Shown here: piece by piece, positions 58,573 to 64,000 of the stretch | Numbering within the stretch: the stretch's first letter is position 1 | How the letters are laid out: each line of letters starts with the position of its first letter | Assembly: GCF_023516455.1 (NCBI RefSeq) | Contig: NZ_JAMGBA010000004.1 | Location: 1 to 64,000 of the forward strand | Reading direction: 5' to 3' | Source: Sphingomonas caseinilytica | GTDB lineage: Bacteria; Pseudomonadota; Alphaproteobacteria; Sphingomonadales; Sphingomonadaceae | DNA length: 64,000 nt | Notes under the pieces: model-generated | What the model was told of the DNA's origin: nothing | Seen by the model: only the letters and a program-made list of their open reading frames with translations | The model's database searches: none | Made by a program: the position numbers and the translations under genes

Positions 58573-58890
58573 TTATCCGATCAACTGGCGCCGGGCTTCG
58601 ACCAGCTTTTCCCTGGTCGCTTCGCGAATTCGGTCCTCGTCGATCTCGACCCCGGCAGCCGTCAGGTCGCCGAGCAGCTTCAAGGTGACGTCCTTGCCGC
58701 CGCCGCCTTCGAAATCGGCCCGCACCAGGTCCTTGGAATAGGCTTCCCCCTCGACGTCGGACAGGCCCATCAGGCCGGCCGCCCACTCGCCGAGCAGCCG
58801 GTTTCGGCGGGCGAGAATGCGGAATAGCGTTTCCTCGTCATTGGCCAATTGGGCCTCAAGGCTGCGGTCATTCTCTTCGAACTGGCTCAT
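58573..58890 (-). CDS. DUF1476 protein, F1-ATPase zeta inhibitor family
   Basis: 105 aa. Matches the alphaproteobacterial ATP synthase zeta subunit in length and pattern: N-terminal charged FEENDRSLEAQLANDEETLF, RRNRLLGEWAAGLMGL, and a C-terminal four-helix domain with FEGGGGKDVTLKLLGDL. In Paracoccus, zeta blocks F1 rotation to stop ATP hydrolysis; in many relatives inhibition is weaker. Encoded 4 bp before bolA. Confidence 0.92.
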   Translation of the reverse strand: MSQFEENDRSLEAQLANDEETLFRILARRNRLLGEWAAGLMGLSDVEGEAYSKDLVRADFEGGGGKDVTLKLLGDLTAAGVEIDEDRIREATREKLVEARRQLIG

Positions 58891-58967
58891 TGGCGGATCC
58901 TCATTGGCCCGCCAGATAGTTATTGGTGGGACCTGCGTCCAGCCGCGTGCCGGACAATCGTACGGGC

Positions 58968-59669
58968 CTAGCCTGCTCGCCGCGCGCCTTCATCGCCGCG
59001 AGTCCAGCCGGTCAGCTTGGCGATATCGGCTGCGAGCGCGCGATTGCCGTCATCCTCCCGGTGCGAAGAAAATCCCGCATCCGACCAGTAGCGGGCGTTG
59101 CTGTCGGGCACGACCTCGACCAGCCGCTTGCCTTGCGAGCAGCCGATCATCACCCGGATCGACGAGCCGCGCGCTTCGGCGGCAAGGGCGGAGCATAGCC
59201 GCTGAAACGCCTGGTTCGAGCTGGCGTAGGGGAAAATCGCGTCTCCGGAGTCAGCGGATGCCGGCGGAATGCTGAGCAGGATTTTCCCGTACCTGCCGTT
59301 GCGAAGGCCCGGCATCAGCGCTCGCGAAACACGGTACATGCCCAGGGTCCGCTCATATCCCCCGCCGGCCGCATTGATCACCATGTCGAGCTCGGGATAG
59401 CTCGCCAATATCTCGGCCGCGAAAATGGTGACGCTGCCTTCTGACGCGACGTCGCAATAGCGGCCGACCGCGTCCAATTCCTTGGCCAGCATGCCCAGCA
59501 ACTCCGTATCATGGTCCGCCAGGATCAATTCCGCGCCTTGTGCGGCGAAGGCCTTGGCGCAGGCGTGACCGATCCCCCGGCAAGCGCCGGTGATCAGGAC
59601 ACGCGGACGGCCGCGCGCGGAAGGGTCTCCAGTCGCTCCATCGTCGGAACGGCTTGCAAATTCAGTCAT
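58968..59669 (-). CDS. SDR-family protein with altered catalytic lysine
   Basis: 233 aa from the ATG at 59669; a longer TTG start at 59705 would extend over the operator. Rossmann cofactor motif VLITGACRGIGHACAKAFA, D in LADHDTE, and NAAGG at the end of beta-4. The catalytic Y-x3-K of short-chain dehydrogenases reads Y-A-S-S-N in IFPYASSNQAFQRL, so the lysine is asparagine. The protein may bind NAD(P) without normal dehydrogenase activity. Divergent from the TetR regulator. Confidence 0.85.
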   Translation of the reverse strand: MTEFASRSDDGATGDPSARGRPRVLITGACRGIGHACAKAFAAQGAELILADHDTELLGMLAKELDAVGRYCDVASEGSVTIFAAEILASYPELDMVINAAGGGYERTLGMYRVSRALMPGLRNGRYGKILLSIPPASADSGDAIFPYASSNQAFQRLCSALAAEARGSSIRVMIGCSQGKRLVEVVPDSNARYWSDAGFSSHREDDGNRALAADIAKLTGWTRGDEGARRAG

Positions 59670-59688
59670 TTTGGGCTTGATAGTTAAA

Positions 59689-59703
59689 GCAACTATTTGT
59701 TGC
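59689..59703. promoter_or_regulatory. Probable TetR operator in the SDR-TetR divergent region
   Basis: GCAAC-TATTT-GTTGC is a perfect 5-bp-arm inverted repeat centred between the SDR start (59669) and the TetR start (59734), the usual place for a TetR-family autoregulatory site. Confidence 0.6.
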
Positions 59704-59733
59704 ATTAGTGGCGTTATGTCGTGGAGTCAACAT

Positions 59734-60339
59734 ATGTCGGACACCGATGTCATGGAGCGACCCACCCCTCAAAAACGTCCCGGTGGCAGAACCGCCGAAG
59801 TGACGCGAAGGATCCATGAAGCCATTCTGGAGCTACTGGTCGAAGGCGGCATTGACGCCTGCACCTTCCAGAATATCGCAAGCCGCGCGGGCGTTGAGCG
59901 ATCGACGCTCTATCGGCGCAATCCCGATCGCTGGCCGACGATCATCGACGCGATCATCGATTTTGCCGAGCGCGAAACCGCGCCCCACGACACCGGCACC
60001 TTTCGCGGCGATCTGACGGCAACCTTGCGAAACCTCGCCAGGGCGCTGAACGGCCCGCTCGGCCCTGCCCTCATCACGGTCGCCGCTGCATTGCAGACCG
60101 GGGTTGCGCCGGGCCAGGGGGAGCGCTTCTGGGCGAGCCGGATGGAGCGGCTTGGTCCAATGTTCGATGGCGCAATCGCGCGCGGAGAACTGCGCGACAA
60201 TGTCGATCGCGAAGCCATTTTCTCGATGGCCGCCGGTCCGATCTACTTTCGGCGCCTGATCGCCGCGAAGCCTGTCGGAGACGATTGGGTAAGGCTTGTC
60301 GTCGACGAAATCTGCGGCCGCTACTGCCTCGAAAACTAG
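59734..60339 (+). CDS. TetR/AcrR-family transcriptional regulator
   Basis: 201 aa from the ATG at 59734, with GGAG seven bases upstream; the upstream ATG at 59716 has no site. N-terminal helix-turn-helix: TRRIHEAILELLVEGGIDAC, TFQNIASRAGVERSTLYRRN. The ligand domain resembles the TetR C-terminal type (ALNGPLGPALITVAAALQTG, IFSMAAGPIYFRRLI). Likely represses itself and the divergent SDR gene. Inducer unknown. Confidence 0.9.
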   Translation: MSDTDVMERPTPQKRPGGRTAEVTRRIHEAILELLVEGGIDACTFQNIASRAGVERSTLYRRNPDRWPTIIDAIIDFAERETAPHDTGTFRGDLTATLRNLARALNGPLGPALITVAAALQTGVAPGQGERFWASRMERLGPMFDGAIARGELRDNVDREAIFSMAAGPIYFRRLIAAKPVGDDWVRLVVDEICGRYCLEN

Positions 60340-60416
60340 ATTACCATTATCGAAAGGTTACTTGTTGCTGGGCCGGAATGAGCGCAATTTGACCCCTTCA
60401 TTGTGAGGGGGCTCCG

Positions 60417-61769
60417 ATGAACGCAAAGTCCGACTTGCTCGTGGATCGAGTGCGCGGCGCCGACCGCATCGCATCGCTCGATATCGTTCGCGGCATCGCC
60501 ATCCTGTTTATTCTGATCATGAACATTCCTTGGATGGGCGGCTACGGCTTTATCCTGTTCGATCCGCGCTATCCGACCTGGACCCCGGCAGATTACTGGG
60601 CGACGCTCTTCATCCATACCTTCCTCGAAGGCACCCAGCGCGGCTTGCTCGAACTGCTGTTCGGCGCCGGCATCATGATCATGGCGCGGCGCGCGATGAC
60701 ATCCGATGGCCCCGTAGAGGTCGCCGACCTCCACTTTCGCCGCAACATTTGGTTGTGCCTGTTCGGCCTGGCCAACGCCTTCGTCCTGCTGTGGTACGGC
60801 GATATCCTGCTCGTTTACGGCTTGGCCGCCGTCTTCCTGTTCCCGTTCCGCAAGCTGGGCCCCAAGGCGCAGATCGGCCTGGCCGCGATCTTCCTCGCTA
60901 CCCTGACCTTGTACAACGCCAGCGGCTACCGCGAGGAAACCAACCGGCTGCAAAAGGTCGAGCAGATCGTGGCCGCCGAAGCAGCCGGAAAGAAGATCAG
61001 CGAAGAAGACAAGACGACCCTCAAGGAGCATCGCGAGAAGATCGAGCGCAAGACGCAGCTGCCGGCCGACAATGCCAAGGCGAAGGAGAAAATCGCCAAG
61101 GCCGACAAGGCGCATCATTCCACCTTGGCAGCCTATTGGAATGCTCAGTTGGAGGGCTGGACCTTCCTCATGGGCTTCTTCTGGGTCATCGAAGCGGAAA
61201 TTGTCGCCTCCATGTTGATCGGCATGGCCCTGTTCCAATGGGGCATCATCCAGGGACGGGCGCGGCAAAGCATCTATTGGGCACTGCTGATCGCCGGCTA
61301 CGGCATCGGCCTCGCCGTCCGAGGCAGCTTCTGGGTAGACACGTTGAGGTTCCAGCCGGGCCAGCACTGGCAAGGAATTGTGTTCGACCTGGCCCGCTTG
61401 GCGACGACCCTCGGCCACCTGGCGCTCATCCACCTGATCGTCCGTTCGGCGCTTGGCTATCGGATGCTCAGGCCCTTTGAGGCGGCGGGGCGGATGCCGC
61501 TGACCGTCTATCTCTTCACGTCGTTCCTGATGATGTGGATCGTCTTCGCGCCATGGGGCTTCGACCTGTTCGGCGCCTGGGGTCAGGCTGAATTGCTGGC
61601 GGTCGCGCTGATCGTCATCGCCGCCGAACTCGTCGCCGCCAACCTGTGGCTCAAATATTATGAGAACGGCCCGATGGAGTGGCTGTGGAAGAGCCTCGCC
61701 TATGAGCGGCGCGAGCCCTTCCGAAAACTTCGCGGGGAACCAGGCGACCCGGCCCCATCGCCCGCCTAG
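60417..61769 (+). CDS. DUF418 family membrane protein
   Basis: 450 aa; GAGGGGG precedes the ATG. About eight to ten helices, opening with the DUF418 start RIASLDIVRGIAILFILIMN. A long lysine/glutamate-rich cytoplasmic insert sits at about 175-235 (KKISEEDKTTLKEHREKIER) between helices. The conserved C-terminal DUF418 part has RPFEAAGRMPLTVYLFTSF and a penultimate PMEWLWKSLAYE segment. The family is distantly related to membrane acyltransferases; function unknown. Convergent with the quinone reductase (4-bp overlap). Confidence 0.9.
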   Translation: MNAKSDLLVDRVRGADRIASLDIVRGIAILFILIMNIPWMGGYGFILFDPRYPTWTPADYWATLFIHTFLEGTQRGLLELLFGAGIMIMARRAMTSDGPVEVADLHFRRNIWLCLFGLANAFVLLWYGDILLVYGLAAVFLFPFRKLGPKAQIGLAAIFLATLTLYNASGYREETNRLQKVEQIVAAEAAGKKISEEDKTTLKEHREKIERKTQLPADNAKAKEKIAKADKAHHSTLAAYWNAQLEGWTFLMGFFWVIEAEIVASMLIGMALFQWGIIQGRARQSIYWALLIAGYGIGLAVRGSFWVDTLRFQPGQHWQGIVFDLARLATTLGHLALIHLIVRSALGYRMLRPFEAAGRMPLTVYLFTSFLMMWIVFAPWGFDLFGAWGQAELLAVALIVIAAELVAANLWLKYYENGPMEWLWKSLAYERREPFRKLRGEPGDPAPSPA

Positions 61770-62764
61770 TCGAGCGTCACCACCAGCTTGCCGATCGCCT
61801 TCCGCGCGGCCATCGCCGCGATCGCTTCGCCGGCCCGTTCGAGCGGATAGGTCTCGCTGATCCTCGGGCTGATCTTGCCCTCGCTCCACAGCCGGAACAA
61901 CTCCGCGACATGGGCGGCATTGCCCTTGGGATCCCGCGCCGCGAACGCGCCCCAGAACACGCCGCAAACATCGCAGCTCTTCAGTAGCGTCAGGTTAAGC
62001 GGAAGCTTCGGTATTCCTGCCGGGAACCCCACGACCAGGTACCGCCCTTCCCAGGAAATGCTCCTCAGCGCCGGCTCGGCATAATCGCCGCCGACCGGAT
62101 CGAGGATGACGTCCGCCCCGCCCGGCCCGACGGCTGCCTTGAACTGCTCGGCCAGCGCCTTCTGGCCGTCCTTGTCGAACGGCCCCAGCGGATAGACGAT
62201 GGCCAGGTCGGCACCCGCCGCCCTGGCGGCCTCCGCCTTATCCTCGCTGGAGACAGCTGCAATGACTCGCGCTCCTCTCGCCTTCCCAAGCTCGATCGCG
62301 GCAAGCCCGATCCCGCCGGCAGCGCCCAACACCAGCAATGTCTCGCCGGACTTCAATCGTCCGCGATCCCACAATGCGTGGATCACGGTCGCGTAGGTTA
62401 TCAGCAGCGTGGAGCCTTCCGCGAAACTATGCGCATCCGGCAGCGGAAAGGCATGCGCCGCCGGTACCGCGACCTTCTCGGCCAGCCCGCCATGCCCATG
62501 ATAGGCGATCAGCCGGTCGCCGACGCTCCACCCGCTGACGCCATCGCCGACCGCCTCGACGACTCCCGACACCTCGCCGCCCGGAGCGAACGGCCTCGCC
62601 GGCCGGAACTGATATTTATCCTCGATGATCAGCACGTCGGGATAGTTGATCGCGCATGCGTGAACCCTGATCAGCAGTTCGCCCGGCCCGGCGACCGGAT
62701 CGGCGATTTCCTCAAGCGTGAGCGTCTCGGGCGGTCCAGGTTCGCGGGAAAGCAGCGCCTTCAT
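61766..62764 (-). CDS. NADPH:quinone oxidoreductase-like, medium-chain (zinc-free) dehydrogenase
   Basis: 332 aa. Medium-chain dehydrogenase fold with GroES-like N-terminus (HACAINYPDVLIIEDKYQFR, PGGEVSGVVEAVG) and a Rossmann domain with VLGAAGGIGLAAIELGKARG. The structural zinc cysteines of alcohol dehydrogenases are missing, as in quinone oxidoreductases (QOR). DPVGG and GFPAGIPKLPLNL are typical of the QOR2 group. It reduces quinones or enones with NADPH. Confidence 0.92.
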   Translation of the reverse strand: MKALLSREPGPPETLTLEEIADPVAGPGELLIRVHACAINYPDVLIIEDKYQFRPARPFAPGGEVSGVVEAVGDGVSGWSVGDRLIAYHGHGGLAEKVAVPAAHAFPLPDAHSFAEGSTLLITYATVIHALWDRGRLKSGETLLVLGAAGGIGLAAIELGKARGARVIAAVSSEDKAEAARAAGADLAIVYPLGPFDKDGQKALAEQFKAAVGPGGADVILDPVGGDYAEPALRSISWEGRYLVVGFPAGIPKLPLNLTLLKSCDVCGVFWGAFAARDPKGNAAHVAELFRLWSEGKISPRISETYPLERAGEAIAAMAARKAIGKLVVTLD

Positions 62765-62772
62765 GACTTCTC

Positions 62773-63096
62773 CTATTCGATCCCGCGCGCCTTGGCGTCG
62801 GCGACCACATCATGAGCGGTCATGCCGTGGTAGGCTTCGCGGGCCAATCCATCGATGTCATTATTGCCGTACCGCCGGCCGCCCGGATTGTGGATGGCGG
62901 CGTCGAACGTCAGCCGCTCCTTGATCGGCAGGTCGCGCCGCGCCTTCTCCGTCGTCTTGGCGAAGGTTTCGGCGTTGGTGCCGTCAATGATGGTAGGCGT
63001 GTTGGAACAAGCGGATAGAAACAGGAGAAGGGCAGCAGCCAAGCTCCTTCTCCCCGTGGGGGAGAAGGTTGGGATGAGGGGGCTCGACCGTCTCAT
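62773..63096 (-). CDS. Small lipoprotein of unknown function (DUF6694-like)
   Basis: 107 aa from the ATG at 63096 with GGAG five bases upstream. Lipobox L27-S-A-C30 after a hydrophobic LAAALLLF segment, then a small domain (TNAETFAKTTEKARRDLP, HGMTAHDVVADAKARGIE). Residues 6-18 (PLIPTFSPTGRRS) are encoded by the REP-like element at 63044-63080, so the n-region of the signal peptide comes from a repeat. 8 bp upstream of the quinone reductase gene, probably co-transcribed. Confidence 0.8.
   Translation of the reverse strand: MRRSSPLIPTFSPTGRRSLAAALLLFLSACSNTPTIIDGTNAETFAKTTEKARRDLPIKERLTFDAAIHNPGGRRYGNNDIDGLAREAYHGMTAHDVVADAKARGIE
63044..63080 (-). repeat. REP-like palindromic element, copy 1 (inside the lipoprotein gene)
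   Basis: CTCCTTCTCCCC-GT-GGGGGAGAAGG is a near-perfect hairpin followed by TTGGGATGAGGG, the typical form of a short intergenic REP sequence. It overlaps the 5' coding end of the lipoprotein. Confidence 0.7.
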
Positions 63097-63108
63097 CAAA
63101 TCTCCAAC

Positions 63109-63152
63109 CTCGTTCCCCCTTACCCAGCCTCTCCCCCATGGGGAGAGGGGTT
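63109..63152 (+). repeat. REP-like palindromic element, copy 2 (inverted relative to copy 1)
   Basis: CGTTCCCCCTTACCCAGCC leads into CTCTCCCCCATGGGGAGAGG, a hairpin closely related to copy 1 but in the opposite orientation, 28 bp away. The pair forms a BIME-like unit between scoB and the lipoprotein. It may also act as the scoB terminator. Confidence 0.7.
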
Positions 63153-63154
63153 AA

Positions 63155-63790
63155 TCATTCGACGTAATTCGCCGTGGTCTTTGCCCGCACCTCTTCGGCG
63201 GTGACGCCCGGCGCTGTCTCGATCAGCCGGAACGGCGAACCATGGTCCGGCCGCTGGAATACGGCGAGGTCGGTGATGATCATGTCGACCACATTCTTGC
63301 CGGTCAGCGGCAAGGTGCAGGCCGGGATGAACTTCGGGTCGCCGTTCTTGGAGGTATGTTCCATCACGACGATGATACGCTTGACCCCGGCGACAAGGTC
63401 CATCGCCCCGCCCATGCCCTTGATCATCTTGCCCGGGATCATCCAGTTGGCGATGTCGCCACCCTCGCTGATCTCCATCGCGCCGAGGACGGTGAGGTCG
63501 ATATGCCCGCCGCGGATCATCGCGAAGCTGTCCGACGAGCTGAAATAGCTTGAGCTCGGAAGCTCGCTGATCGTCTGCTTGCCGGCATTGATCAGGTCGG
63601 CATCGACCTCGTCCGGATAGGGAAACGGCCCGATACCAAGCATCCCGTTCTCGCTCTGCAAGGTGACGGTCATGCCTTCCGGGATGTTATTCGCGACCAG
63701 GGTCGGAATGCCGATGCCGAGGTTGACGTAATAGCCATCCTTCAGCTCCTTCGCGGCCCGCGCCGCCATCTGGTTGCGGTCCCAAGGCAT
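63155..63790 (-). CDS. scoB: 3-oxoacid CoA-transferase subunit B
   Basis: 211 aa. N-terminal [20 protein letters not shown], the catalytic glutamate in [14 protein letters not shown] (S-E-N-G), and [16 protein letters not shown]-terminal [13 protein letters not shown]. With subunit A, expected just beyond the window's right edge, it transfers CoA between succinyl-CoA and acetoacetate or a similar oxoacid. Its ATG overlaps the stop of a small upstream ORF by one base (TAATG). Confidence 0.94.
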   Translation of the reverse strand: MPWDRNQMAARAAKELKDGYYVNLGIGIPTLVANNIPEGMTVTLQSENGMLGIGPFPYPDEVDADLINAGKQTISELPSSSYFSSSDSFAMIRGGHIDLTVLGAMEISEGGDIANWMIPGKMIKGMGGAMDLVAGVKRIIVVMEHTSKNGDPKFIPACTLPLTGKNVVDMIITDLAVFQRPDHGSPFRLIETAPGVTAEEVRAKTTANYVE

Positions 63791-64000
63791 TAAGCTGTTC
63801 CTCCCTTACGTCCCACGCCGCAGACTTCTCCTTCTGCCTTCATGCGCTGAAGATCCTTGCGGCGTTCGGCCTCGTCGATGCTGGTTCTATCCACACTTCC
63901 CGCCTCGCCCGCCATTTCTGCGAGAACCTCTGCAGTCGCCCTCATCAGGATCGGATCGCTAGCCTGCTTCATCTCCGAGCCAATCGCGGACAAATAGGGG
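63790..64000 (-). CDS. Small hypothetical protein, possibly cut by the window's right edge
   Basis: The frame is open from the window edge, so the start is uncertain: a TTG at 63993 or an ATG at 63972 would give 67 or 60 aa. The sequence is helical and charged ([35 protein letters not shown]). No domain recognised. It is directly coupled to scoB, where scoA usually sits, so it may be an inserted small gene or the end of a larger one. Confidence 0.5.
   Translation of the reverse strand, partial: PYLSAIGSEMKQASDPILMRATAEVLAEMAGEAGSVDRTSIDEAERRKDLQRMKAEGEVCGVGRKGGTA

Noticed and set aside
60336-61967. 543-codon minus-strand ORF
   Set aside because: Antisense to DUF418 and partly within the quinone reductase; composition rich in Gln/Asp/Arg typical of shadow frames.

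Overview
The window looks like chromosomal DNA from a sphingomonad-type alphaproteobacterium. The basis is the high G+C, the gene families present (sphingomonad-style TonB receptor, DUF1611, DUF3141, DUF1476, the FYDLN-acid/TIGR02300 protein, monothiol Grx4 with BolA) and the gene orders. The genus is inferred from gene content only. I found no rRNA, CRISPR array, transposase or phage gene. One tRNA (Ala, GGC) is present.

Layout. 1-5300: the C-terminal part of a VCBS-repeat, type I-secreted adhesin-like protein, a class A beta-lactamase-like protein, CorA, Cmk, the FYDLN protein and tRNA-Ala. 5300-19515: a peptide and D-amino-acid (probably D-glutamate) utilisation locus. It has two minus-strand operons: TonB receptor > DgcN-like > YkvI-like transporter > serine hydrolase > D-aminoacylase, and serine hydrolase with membrane tail > DgcA-like racemase > POT peptide transporter. 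A divergent XRE-cupin regulator and an HDAC-like deacetylase complete it. The promoters of both operons carry the same roughly 30-bp promoter/operator element. 19700-27100: two overlapping hybrid histidine kinases, the first with nine 92-residue poly-HAMP repeats like those of fungal group III (Nik1) kinases. 27100-32960: ROK sugar kinase, a small orphan gene, Flp pilin, class A PBP, an orphan family 5 solute-binding lipoprotein and DUF4112.

32956-44358: a fermentation-like island. Leftward: DUF3141 > phosphate acetyl/butyryltransferase > FabI > acetate kinase. Rightward: an iron-sulfur L-serine dehydratase that unexpectedly has a twin-arginine signal, an MFS carrier, pyruvate formate-lyase and its activase. 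Together these could convert serine to pyruvate, then formate plus acetyl-CoA, then acetyl phosphate, acetate and ATP. A predicted three-way-junction RNA lies just before the serine dehydratase.

44376-58000: S9 prolyl oligopeptidase, alpha/beta hydrolase, exported RidA, bactofilin with M23 peptidase, TIR-membrane-TPR protein, NadA/DUF4230/MBL operon, and a BlaI-M56 pair with two clear BlaI operators. Downstream of the operators is a canonical sigma-54 promoter driving what looks like an unannotated small RNA. 58000-64000: Grx4, BolA, DUF1476, SDR/TetR divergent pair, DUF418, quinone oxidoreductase, a small lipoprotein whose N-terminus lies in a REP-like element, CoA-transferase subunit B and a partial ORF.

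Cell-wall themes recur: penicillin-binding folds, M23/bactofilin, BlaI-M56, and D-Glu and peptide uptake.
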